Assembly (NCBI GenBank): GCA_021811745.1
Contig: JAJZNH010000521.1
Span: forward strand, 1 to 7,115
Origin: Acidobacteriota bacterium
Lineage (GTDB): Bacteria > Acidobacteriota > Terriglobia > Terriglobales > Acidobacteriaceae
Direction: 5' to 3'
Length of the DNA stretch: 7,115 nucleotides
Position numbers and translations under genes: made by a program. This document shows, in pieces, positions 1-6,720 of the stretch. Each line of letters opens with the position of its first letter. The stretch's first letter is position 1. The notes under the pieces are model-generated. The model worked only from the letters and a program-made list of their open reading frames with translations, was not told the DNA's origin and ran no database searches.

Positions 1-1250
1 GGCCGCTTTTGCGGGTCGGGTGGAAACTGACACCGATCGAGGACCGTAGCCAGCGACTTGGCATGGGTAAAGATGTGATGAATGCACGCCGGGTCGCCAT
101 GGGCGTGGTAATCCGGCCCGCCATAGAGCAGCCCATCGTGCGTGCAGGCGGCCATCAATTCAACGTTGCGCCGTGCCGCCTCCCGGAAGCGCGGGTCATG
201 ATTCGCCAGCAGGACCAATCCGGAGTGACAGCCGTCGCTGGTGCGGCTTCCCCACCACGACCACTTGTAGTTGCGCGTGCCCCAACTGTTGTCCCAGGCG
301 CCATCGGGGAGCATGAACTCGATGTGCGTCTTGAAGGCTGCAAGCACCTGATCGAGCACCGGCTTATCTTTCATCAGCACGGCATAGAGCGCCAGGGAAG
401 GCAGCGACTCTTCGACGTTGTAGCCCAGGTCAACCGGCCGGCAGCCTTTGGCCGTGACTCCTTTTAACGGATGGCCTTCCCCGGCCAGAAATCCTTCGGA
501 GGTGAATTGGGTCAGCACCTGATGAGCAAGCTTTTGCCCGCGATCGAGATAATGGGAGTCCTCCAGCAACTGCCCGCACAGCACAAAGGCCAGGGAGGAG
601 GTGACGGGATAATTGATGTTTCCTGTTTCGATCGAAATGAACCCATCGAGGAACTTTGCCGCTCGGGCGACCCGACCGGTCCACTGTTGCCGCAGGGCGG
701 TATCGAGGATGGATCCATGGTGGAGGAGAGCTTCCGCCAAGGCGATGGTGCGAAAGACGGTAATTCCTTTCCAGGAACTGAGCGAAACATCGTTAACCCA
801 GCTGCCGTCGGCACGGCTCACGGTGCGCTCGGACCAGTCAAAGACCATCTGCGCTGCGTTGAGGTAGTCTTGGTTTCCGGTGGTATGCGCCACACGCAGC
901 AAGGGATAAACCGCATCGGCGCAGCGGCCATGGATTAATCCGCAGGCGGCGCAAAGAAGGCCGCCGTGGAAATTCCTACTGCGCAGGCCAGTGATCTGGT
1001 GCGTCATCATTCCATCGCACCAGGTTTTCAGCAGTGTGGAATAAACCTCTTGCTCCTTTGTGGCGGGAGCGACGGGGGAAGCGGCAGCAGCGGCTTCGGG
1101 AAACGCAAGCCGGGCGCTCAGTGCGGCGGCGCCGGCCGCCGACAATTGCAGCATTGCCCTGCGGGTCAAAGCGGAAGACGGAGGCCGGGACTGCGGCGCG
1201 GGCAACAAAATCTGGTCAGTCATAATCTGGTCAGTCATACGAAAACCCAT
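1..1250 (-). CDS. Tat-exported protein of unknown function, predicted alpha-helical toroid (C-terminus beyond window)
   Basis: An open frame of 416 codons runs from ATG at 1250 through the left edge, so the C-terminus is missing. The N-terminus carries a twin-arginine signal: TRRAMLQL at residues 29-36, then an Ala-rich hydrophobic stretch to about 57, so the protein is probably exported folded to the periplasm. The rest is rich in amphipathic helices with motifs such as WVNDVSLSSWKG (151-162), NINYPVTSSLAF (211-222), DLGYNVEESLPSLALYA (274-290), WDNSWGTRNYKW (319-330) and GSRTSDGC (334-341). This pattern of Trp/Tyr/Asn-rich loops between helices resembles the (alpha/alpha)-toroid folds of polysaccharide lyases and unsaturated glycuronyl hydrolases, but I cannot assign a family. 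Residues 100-110 form C-x2-C-x3-H-x2-C, a possible metal site. An in-frame stop at 1268-1266 limits upstream extension, making ATG 1250 the first possible ATG; 1238 and 1223 are in-frame alternatives. It lies 43 bases after the lyase-like gene on the same strand, probably in one operon. Confidence is high that it is a gene, low for function. Confidence 0.85.
   Translation of the reverse strand, partial: MGFRMTDQIMTDQILLPAPQSRPPSSALTRRAMLQLSAAGAAALSARLAFPEAAAAASPVAPATKEQEVYSTLLKTWCDGMMTHQITGLRSRNFHGGLLCAACGLIHGRCADAVYPLLRVAHTTGNQDYLNAAQMVFDWSERTVSRADGSWVNDVSLSSWKGITVFRTIALAEALLHHGSILDTALRQQWTGRVARAAKFLDGFISIETGNINYPVTSSLAFVLCGQLLEDSHYLDRGQKLAHQVLTQFTSEGFLAGEGHPLKGVTAKGCRPVDLGYNVEESLPSLALYAVLMKDKPVLDQVLAAFKTHIEFMLPDGAWDNSWGTRNYKWSWWGSRTSDGCHSGLVLLANHDPRFREAARRNVELMAACTHDGLLYGGPDYHAHGDPACIHHIFTHAKSLATVLDRCQFPPDPQKR
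1209..1238 (-). repeat. Perfect 15-bp tandem duplication over the start codon
   Basis: The unit ATGACTGACCAGATT (minus strand) occurs twice back to back, at 1238-1224 and 1223-1209. It encodes MTDQI-MTDQI near the N-terminus of the Tat-exported protein, and each copy carries an in-frame ATG. The repeat length is a multiple of three, so the frame is kept. It lies in the part of the signal peptide before the twin-arginine motif, which tolerates length change. Confidence 0.9.
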
Positions 1251-1260
1251 TTCCGAAGGA

Positions 1261-1267
1261 CCTTTTT
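1261..1267 (-). promoter_or_regulatory. Candidate ribosome binding site for the Tat-exported protein
   Basis: The minus strand reads AAAAAGG, ending 10 bases before ATG 1250. The spacing is slightly long and the match partial, but no better site precedes the alternative starts at 1238 or 1223, so it favours 1250. Start choice remains uncertain among the three. Confidence 0.4.
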
Positions 1268-1293
1268 AACCATACTGGTGGGGGTGTTCGGGA

Positions 1294-2502
1294 TCATCGC
1301 GGAAGCGGCAACAGGTCGATGATCGTGATTGCAGTTGGCTTACAGGCGAAGCGCTTAAGGGCGTCGCCGTATTGGAGTGCGCGCGTGTAGGCCTCGGCGA
1401 AGACGAGTGCGGGACACAGGGAGTCTTCCCGGCCGGACTCGACCTGCTGATGCGGCCACTTATGCTGGGAGTCGTAGGGCATCAGGGCGTTTACGGCCGT
1501 CAGGATGCCCGGGGCCCCTGGGGTGGCCGGCTTGTAGAGGTCGATCCCCAGGGGCTGGGCGATGACAGCCAGCAGGGAAAGCGCCTGGAGGTTCATGGCA
1601 CTGTAGGAAAAGGACTTGGTTCGGATCATCTCGTATTTTTGCATGCCTTGGGCGTCGATCTCGAGAGGAATGCGCTCCTCGCGCACGCGCTCCAGCGTCT
1701 GCCGCGCATCCTGAGTTTTGCCAAGAAAGAGCGCGATTGCCGCAACCTGCACCTGATGCCAAGAGCCATGATTGTTCGGCCGAGCGTCGTCCTGCCGGCC
1801 GTGCTTGCTCGTGGTGAGCCAAGTGTAATAGTCGCTGAACCAGTGTTTTATGCCGGCATCGTCAGCGGCGCTCCAGTTTGGCGAGCCAGCCAGCATTCCT
1901 ACCGCATCGAGGGCTTCGGGCAGATTGCGGGCCGAGACAATGCCGGCGGCGCGTCCAGTGTTCAAACCGGGGATATATTGAGCGTATTGGAAGTCGGGGC
2001 GCATAGCCGTGGCCGGCGCCAGAAACCAGGTCCGCAGCAGCACGGCCGCGTGCTGCGCGTAGCGCTCGTCGCCGGTGAGGTAGTATCCCAAAGCCAGCGC
2101 GCGGGAGGCGTGAAGCATTTTGTTGAGTTCGGCTTCATCGGAGATGCGCTCGGTTTCCGGGTTGCGGTACCCATCACGGCGCACGTAAGGCAGGTGATTC
2201 GGGGTATTCGGATTTGGCCACCAATAGCCGGCCTCAGACATGAACTCGTGCTTGTCGCCGTTGGGTGGGACGGAACCCTTATCCATCACGCTGAGCGGAC
2301 TGGTCTTGAGCGCGGCATCGGCCTCGTGCCTGGCCAGTTCCAGCAGTTCCGGCGTGGGATGGGCCTTCGCCTCGGCGAGTTTCCGGGCGTCGATCTCAAA
2401 GACGCGGGGGAGGGAAGCCGAAGAGTGGCGCTGGGCAAACACGGGCCTGGCGCTAAAAACCAGCGCGAGAAGACAGAGCGAGCCGCAGGGTAAAGGGCGC
2501 AT
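1294..2502 (-). CDS. Secreted alginate lyase family protein (PL5/PL38-like polysaccharide lyase)
   Basis: The product has 402 residues and is complete. Residues 1-23 form a signal peptide (hydrophobic core LCLLALVF, likely cleavage after VFA), so it acts in the periplasm or outside the cell. Features fitting the alginate lyase superfamily are GYWWPNP (92-98), a helical domain from about 120 to 230, NNHGSWH (243-249) and RTKSFSYSAMNLQAL (294-308). In PL5 enzymes the NNH motif supplies the catalytic His/Asn, and a later Tyr in a helix is the general base/acid; here H245 and Y300 are the natural counterparts (inferred by motif alignment). Such enzymes cut uronic-acid-containing chains by beta-elimination. 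It is somewhat longer than typical PL5 enzymes (about 350 residues) and the motif reads NNHG rather than NNHS, so the substrate may be alginate, glucuronan or another acidic glycan; PL38 is an alternative family. The ATG is preceded by GGAG at 8 bases. It is the first gene of a likely two-gene minus-strand operon and is divergent from the TonB receptor. Confidence 0.85.
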   Translation of the reverse strand: MRPLPCGSLCLLALVFSARPVFAQRHSSASLPRVFEIDARKLAEAKAHPTPELLELARHEADAALKTSPLSVMDKGSVPPNGDKHEFMSEAGYWWPNPNTPNHLPYVRRDGYRNPETERISDEAELNKMLHASRALALGYYLTGDERYAQHAAVLLRTWFLAPATAMRPDFQYAQYIPGLNTGRAAGIVSARNLPEALDAVGMLAGSPNWSAADDAGIKHWFSDYYTWLTTSKHGRQDDARPNNHGSWHQVQVAAIALFLGKTQDARQTLERVREERIPLEIDAQGMQKYEMIRTKSFSYSAMNLQALSLLAVIAQPLGIDLYKPATPGAPGILTAVNALMPYDSQHKWPHQQVESGREDSLCPALVFAEAYTRALQYGDALKRFACKPTAITIIDLLPLPR

Positions 2503-2510
2503 GAGAAATT

Positions 2511-2514
2511 CTCC
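2511..2514 (-). promoter_or_regulatory. Ribosome binding site of the alginate lyase family gene
   Basis: The minus strand reads GGAG, 8 bases before ATG 2502. This fixes the start: an earlier ATG at 2516-2514, which overlaps the site, is in a different frame and gives a non-secretory arginine-rich shadow product. Confidence 0.7.
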
Positions 2515-2890
2515 ATGGTTTCAAGCCGAGTCAGATAATGTTGGTCGAGAATTCCCCGGCCGGCTCTAAGGTGGGAACTCCGGAATGAAATCCGTTCCAA
2601 GAGGCGGCGGTGAACCTCGACCGCGGTGAAACGTTCGGGTAGGCGCGTCGCTGTCCGTTAAGGAGATTGGTCTACGTGCGGTTGCGTGGGGACGGGAAGG
2701 AACGATCATCCTATCGAATCCGGGAAATCTGATCTTGCCTGAAAAGGGTCGCCGGCGTTCGTACGGCTGCTTCGTTTTCGACGCCGGACGATAAACTGCT
2801 TCCCGATTCCTACTTAGACTCTCTACCACTGCGGCAAGTCCGGCACCCCTCTCTTTCTATATTGAGTTTCACCGCTAAGATCCCGGTGGG

Positions 2891-2953
2891 CAAGTCAATT
2901 CGCGGTGCTGTCCACGGTGGGCACAACGGTGGGCGGCACCGCGAATTGACTTG
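2891..2953. repeat. Long inverted repeat (18-bp perfect arms, about 25-bp stem) with CGGTGGGC repeats
   Basis: CAAGTCAATTCGCGGTGC at 2891-2908 is exactly complementary to GCACCGCGAATTGACTTG at 2936-2953. Pairing continues inward in RNA for seven more pairs (2909-2915 with 2929-2935, including two T-G wobbles), leaving a loop of about 13 bases. CGGTGGGC occurs at 2884-2891, 2915-2922 and 2927-2934. No T-run follows on either strand, so it is not a classic intrinsic terminator. It could be a REP/MITE-like mobile palindrome or a regulatory site; no clear target duplication flanks it. Confidence 0.85.
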
Positions 2954-2979
2954 ACGATCATCTCTTCGCAAAGAAAAAT
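2951..2979 (+). promoter_or_regulatory. Possible sigma-70 promoter for the TonB receptor (weak)
   Basis: TTGACG (2951-2956, five of six matches to the -35 consensus) is followed after 17 bases by AAAAAT (2974-2979, four of six matches to the -10). The -35 box overlaps the right edge of the inverted repeat, so a protein bound there or an extruded cruciform could affect it. Transcription from here would give a leader of roughly 210 bases. This rests on consensus matching only. Confidence 0.25.
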
Positions 2980-3146
2980 CTGGCTCCAGTAACGAGTTCA
3001 GGCGGGCGGACTCGTCCGGCTAGATGCCGTCCGGGAAAAGCAGTTGCCTCGAGAAAGAATCCGTCTCCAAAATCGCGAGTCCCAAGCAGTCGGCGGCCAA
3101 AAATTCTCAGCAAGAGACGTTTCCCCGGGAAAGGTAACGATGGCCT

Positions 3147-3174
3147 TTTCAGGAGTTCGTGAACTGTCCTGAAA
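3147..3174 (+). promoter_or_regulatory. Stem-loop in the 5' leader of the TonB receptor gene
   Basis: TTTCAGGA (3147-3154) pairs perfectly with TCCTGAAA (3167-3174). Three further pairs (3155-3157 with 3162-3164) close a CGTG loop, leaving a two-base bulge at 3165-3166. It ends 13 bases before the Shine-Dalgarno sequence, close enough to influence ribosome access or message stability. No U-run follows, so it is not a terminator. Confidence 0.5.
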
Positions 3175-3187
3175 GAAAAGACCAGAT

Positions 3188-3193
3188 AAGGAG
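3188..3193 (+). promoter_or_regulatory. Strong ribosome binding site fixing a GTG start
   Basis: AAGGAG sits 6 bases before GTG 3200. No in-frame ATG with comparable support occurs before the signal peptide's hydrophobic core, so the GTG is the most likely start of the receptor. Confidence 0.85.
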
Positions 3194-3199
3194 AATTTT

Positions 3200-6100
3200 G
3201 TGCGGAGAAAACAATTGGCCTGTGGCGAAGCAGATCTCAAAGGCAGGACGGTTCGCGGAGCCGTCAAACACTTTCTTTTGGCCGTCGTCGTCGCCGCGCT
3301 CCTGCACGGAGGCCCGGACTTGGCGCAAAACATCACGGCAACGCTGGTGGGGACGGTTAAGGATCAGCAGGGAGCGGTAATTGCCGGAGCAAAGATCACC
3401 GCCAAAAACGGGGAAACCGGGATCGCGCAAAGCACAACGAGCAATGGTCTGGGTGAATACCGGATTGAGTTTCTGCCGGTGGGCAGGTACACGATTGCGG
3501 CCACGGCGACTGGATTCAAGAAGGTCGAGCAAGACAATGTCGTTCTGACGGTGGATGAGACGCAAACGGCCAATCTCACGATGGCGGTGGGAGCCGATAC
3601 CGAGACAGTTACGGTGGATGCGGCGCCTCCGCAAGTGGACACGACGACGGCGGAGATCGGCCACACGGTCGAGAACAAGGAGATCACCACACTGCCGCTC
3701 GTGAACCGGGATGTTTATACGCTTCTCACTCTCACACCCGGAGTCCAGCAGTCAGAGACAGATACGACCCATGGACATGGAATGCCACTTCAGATCACGT
3801 ATATCAATGGTGGGGCGAACAACGGGGAAAGCGGCGTCTCTTACTATCTGGACGGCGGGCTCAACATGACGTTCAGTAGCAACACTGGACTCATTATCCC
3901 CAACCCAGACGCCGTTGACGAGTTCCGTGTTGAAACCAATAATTACAGCGCAGAATACGGACGCTTTGGAGCTGGTGTAGTTACGGTTATCACGAAATCG
4001 GGAACCAACCAAATCCATGGATCGCTCTTCGAGTTCTATCGAGATGGCAACTTCAATGCCACGCCGTGGGAGGCGCTTGCCAATCCGCCTCTCCACCGCA
4101 ATCAGTTCGGCGGCACCGTGGGAGGGCCGATCATCCACAATCGCGCCTTTTTCTTTGGCAGCTACGGCGGTCTGCGCCAGATTACCAGTACGATTTTCAA
4201 TTCAGCCGTTCTGCCGACGCCGCTGGAGCGGCAGGGAAATTTCTCGCAATCGAAGATTCTTCCCTATGATCCCACGACCGGCAAGCCCTTCGACTACAAC
4301 AACACGCCGGGATGGATCCCGCCGAACCGGCTCGACCCGACAGCGTTGGCATTGCTCAATCCGCCGACGGGCCTACCGGGAATTCCTGCTGCCGCTAATG
4401 AGCCCGGGAATGTCTATCAAACGGCCATCGTGATACCGTACGATACCGACGAATTCCTGGTCAGGGTCGACGATACCCTGACGCAAAATCAAAGACTCTT
4501 TGTGGACTACTACAATACCAGTGGACTCACCTCCGCTCCCGCTTCAGGAAACCTTCCTTGGTCAACGGAAACCTCCTCCTGGCGTCAGCAGAATGCGGTC
4601 CTCAGTCACACTTGGACGATCAGCCCGACAATGGTCAATCAGGCATGGCTGACTTTTGTCTACAACCCGTCCAGCATCGTCAATCTGCCGGCACACTCTC
4701 TGCACGATTATGGTTCGGACTTTCAACCGCAGGGAACACCCTCTCTTCCGAAACTTGTAGTGAGCGGCTACTTTACGCTGGGCAATGAACATGCTGAGAG
4801 CAATAGCTCCGATATCTATACGGCTCGCGATGTGGTGCTCATCAACCACGGGCGCCATTCCCTTGCTCTCGGTGGAGAGGCCATGCTGGGCAAGGACGTG
4901 AATCCGACCAATCATACGAACTATGGCCAGTTCAACTTCACCGGCGTTGAAACCAAGGATCCCAAGGGAAATGGTAAAGGCAATCCTCTGGCTGATTTCA
5001 TGCTTGGCCTGCCGTTTACGATGCAACAGCAGACGCCGGTCTTTTCGATTGCCAATTCCTGGAGCTTCGGGTTCTTCCTGCAGGACGAGTTTCGCGTCAC
5101 GCACCGACTGACCCTGACTCCGGGGATCCGCTATGACATTCAAACGCCGCCAACGGATCCACGGAACCAAGAGAACACATTTATCTTAGGCAGACAATCT
5201 GTCACCGTTCCGGATGCGCCTCGTGGGCAACTTTTTTATGGAGACAAGGGTATAACCAGGGGCATCATTCCGGTGCGCAAGGACCACATTTCACCGCGAT
5301 TGGGAGTTGCCTGGGATCCATTTGGAGATGGCAAAACCTCCATCCGCGCCGCAGCCGGACTGTTTTTCGGGAGTGTTTCGGCGGCCACTTGGAACGTCGC
5401 CAATAACTTCGCCCCGTTTAGCCTCCAGGCGACCTTCAACAATGTAGCCTCGCTAACGCATCCGTATGCGAACGTTCGCGGGGGAGATCCTTTCCCGTAT
5501 GTCTATAACCCCTCTCATCCGGTCTACGCGCCGGATGCGGAACTTTCCGGGATCAGCCCTGAGTTCACCTGGAATTATACTTACCAGGTGAACGCTTCGA
5601 TTCAAAGGCAGATTACGAACAGCCTGAGCCTGACGACTGCTTTTGTCGGAGCCTACGGCCATAGCCTGCCGCTCAACCGGGACTTGAACTATCCCATCTG
5701 GAACAGCACTGCAACCACCAAGAACGTGAATGCGCGACGGCCCATCGATACCAACACCGTGGCCCAGATCTTCCAGACCGAGTCCAATCAGACCTCGTCG
5801 TATAACGCGCTGCAAATCATCGCCGAACAGCGCACTTCGCACGGCATTAGTTTCCGCGCATACTACACCTACAGCAAGAACCTGGATAGCCTACCGGTTT
5901 ACGGGGTAAACGCCAATGTGGTGCCACAGGACTACAACAATCTATGGGAAGATCGCGGCCGCAGCCCCTTCGATCAGCGCAATATGTTTGTTGGATCGGC
6001 GGTGTGGGATTTCAATTACTGGCACGGAAACAATCTGATTATGCGCAAGGCCCTAAACGGCTGGGAGATTTCTCCGATTGTCACCTTGCGAAGCGGAACG

Positions 6101-6529
6101 CCGCTGGCCTTCCAAACGGGGGCCGACAACAACGCCGACGGCAACTTAAGCGACCGGCCCAACTTTGTCCCCGGGCAGGTGGCAAAGCTCGATCCGCATC
6201 GCGGCCGTACTCTGGTTGCGAGTGAATGGTTTAATCCCGCAGCATTTCAACCGAATGGCAGCGGGGGCATTGGCCCGGGTGAGGCTGACGGCAATGTGCC
6301 GATATCCTATTTGGACGCGCCTGGTTATCGGGATGTTGATATGGGCGTTTTCCGGGACTTTAGAATCCAGGAACGGTATGTGCTGCAGATGCGTCTGGAA
6401 AGCATAAACTTTTTCAACATGGTGAGTCTCTCACCGCCTACCTCGACGCTTACATCCGATCTTTTCGGCGCGATCCGCTCCGCAAAGTCGATGCGTCAGA
6501 TTCAGCTGGGCGCACGAATCACCTTCTGA
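3200..6529 (+). CDS. TonB-dependent outer-membrane receptor with N-terminal carboxypeptidase-regulatory-like domain (Oar-like)
   Basis: This complete 1109-residue protein is predicted to be an outer-membrane beta-barrel importing a bulky ligand with energy from TonB. A signal peptide has a long basic n-region (1-23), a hydrophobic core at 24-36 and likely cleavage after LAQ (43). A carboxypeptidase-regulatory-like beta-sandwich follows at about 46-130 (VGTVKDQQGAVIAGAKI, then GEYRIEFLPVGRYTI). ETVTV at 135-139 resembles a TonB box. The plug spans about 150-275 and includes PLVNRDVYTLLTLTPGV (166-182), SYYLDGGLN (214-222) and EYGRFGAGVVTVITKSGTN (252-270). The barrel occupies the rest and ends in a terminal Phe (QLGARITF), as expected for assembly by the BAM machinery. 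Such receptors are abundant in Acidobacteriota, usually annotated as TonB-dependent receptor or Oar-like, and their substrates are mostly unknown. Its divergent lyase operon and downstream propeller-like gene suggest an oligosaccharide ligand (inference). No SusD-like lipoprotein accompanies it here. It starts at GTG with AAGGAG at 6 bases. Confidence 0.93.
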   Translation: MRRKQLACGEADLKGRTVRGAVKHFLLAVVVAALLHGGPDLAQNITATLVGTVKDQQGAVIAGAKITAKNGETGIAQSTTSNGLGEYRIEFLPVGRYTIAATATGFKKVEQDNVVLTVDETQTANLTMAVGADTETVTVDAAPPQVDTTTAEIGHTVENKEITTLPLVNRDVYTLLTLTPGVQQSETDTTHGHGMPLQITYINGGANNGESGVSYYLDGGLNMTFSSNTGLIIPNPDAVDEFRVETNNYSAEYGRFGAGVVTVITKSGTNQIHGSLFEFYRDGNFNATPWEALANPPLHRNQFGGTVGGPIIHNRAFFFGSYGGLRQITSTIFNSAVLPTPLERQGNFSQSKILPYDPTTGKPFDYNNTPGWIPPNRLDPTALALLNPPTGLPGIPAAANEPGNVYQTAIVIPYDTDEFLVRVDDTLTQNQRLFVDYYNTSGLTSAPASGNLPWSTETSSWRQQNAVLSHTWTISPTMVNQAWLTFVYNPSSIVNLPAHSLHDYGSDFQPQGTPSLPKLVVSGYFTLGNEHAESNSSDIYTARDVVLINHGRHSLALGGEAMLGKDVNPTNHTNYGQFNFTGVETKDPKGNGKGNPLADFMLGLPFTMQQQTPVFSIANSWSFGFFLQDEFRVTHRLTLTPGIRYDIQTPPTDPRNQENTFILGRQSVTVPDAPRGQLFYGDKGITRGIIPVRKDHISPRLGVAWDPFGDGKTSIRAAAGLFFGSVSAATWNVANNFAPFSLQATFNNVASLTHPYANVRGGDPFPYVYNPSHPVYAPDAELSGISPEFTWNYTYQVNASIQRQITNSLSLTTAFVGAYGHSLPLNRDLNYPIWNSTATTKNVNARRPIDTNTVAQIFQTESNQTSSYNALQIIAEQRTSHGISFRAYYTYSKNLDSLPVYGVNANVVPQDYNNLWEDRGRSPFDQRNMFVGSAVWDFNYWHGNNLIMRKALNGWEISPIVTLRSGTPLAFQTGADNNADGNLSDRPNFVPGQVAKLDPHRGRTLVASEWFNPAAFQPNGSGGIGPGEADGNVPISYLDAPGYRDVDMGVFRDFRIQERYVLQMRLESINFFNMVSLSPPTSTLTSDLFGAIRSAKSMRQIQLGARITF

Positions 6530-6720
6530 ATCGATTCTGTGAGGGAAACTGTTGGACAGCCGAAGGAGACAGGTAATTCATTCGTTCTCGTGAGCCAAAG
6601 CGCAACAGTCGAGGCGCAACCGGAGGTGTCTGGATTGTGGAAATTGAGCGGTTGCAACCAGTCTGGGAGCACACAGACAGAAAATGCTCCTCTATCGATA
6701 GCTGTTTACGAGGAAATGCG
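6530..6720 (+). other. Intergenic gap between receptor and propeller-like gene
   Basis: These 191 bases contain no clear terminator hairpin with a T-run and no convincing gene; a 68-codon frame (6539-6745) lacks recognisable features and overlaps the next gene. Two 10-bp perfect palindromes share an ATCGAT core: GAATCGATTC (6528-6537, overlapping the receptor stop) and CTATCGATAG (6692-6701). Co-transcription with the receptor is possible but not shown. Confidence 0.5.
6710..6713 (+). promoter_or_regulatory. Ribosome binding site of the propeller-like gene
   Basis: GAGG lies 7 bases before ATG 6721. It favours this start over the out-of-frame ATG at 6716. Confidence 0.6.

Larger units (their letters stand above)
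2503..3199. other. Divergent intergenic region, 697 bases, no convincing gene
   Basis: This spacer separates the minus-strand lyase operon from the plus-strand receptor, so it must hold promoters for both. Short open frames here (for example minus 2829-2566, and an 18-codon GTG frame at 2676) give Arg/Pro/Ser-rich products without recognisable domains. Structure seen: GCGGTGAA as a direct repeat at 2607-2614 and 2623-2630, with its inverse at 2868-2875; a large inverted repeat at 2891-2953; an odd palindrome TTTCCC-C-GGGAAA at 3120-3132; and a stem-loop at 3147-3174. I could not identify a convincing sigma-70 promoter for the minus-strand operon. Confidence 0.7.

Noticed and set aside
9..938. 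Plus-strand open frames of 152 and 155 codons near the left edge
   Set aside because: They lie antisense to the continuous Tat-exported reading frame, which has coherent protein features; the plus products look like shadows.
1235..1273. 12-codon upstream frame (ATG 1273 to TGA 1235) overlapping ATG 1238 as ATGA
   Set aside because: No Shine-Dalgarno sequence precedes ATG 1273, and short overlaps of this kind are common by chance; kept only as a remark under the tandem repeat.
1372..2493. Long plus-strand open frame (373 codons) opposite the lyase-family gene
   Set aside because: The minus frame encodes a signal peptide, family motifs and a well-placed SD. The plus product is Gly/Val/Arg-rich with no domain, a typical antisense shadow in GC-rich DNA.
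2660..2732. AAGGAG followed by an 18-codon GTG frame in the spacer
   Set aside because: The SD match is real, but the spacing is 10 bases, the peptide is short and highly basic, and nothing else supports translation.
2566..2829. Minus-strand 87-codon frame in the divergent spacer
   Set aside because: The product is Arg/Pro/Ser-rich with no recognisable motif and I saw no good ribosome binding site; treated as intergenic.
2891..2953. Inverted repeat as an intrinsic terminator
   Set aside because: No T-run follows the stem on either strand, and it lies between divergent genes where neither unit ends.
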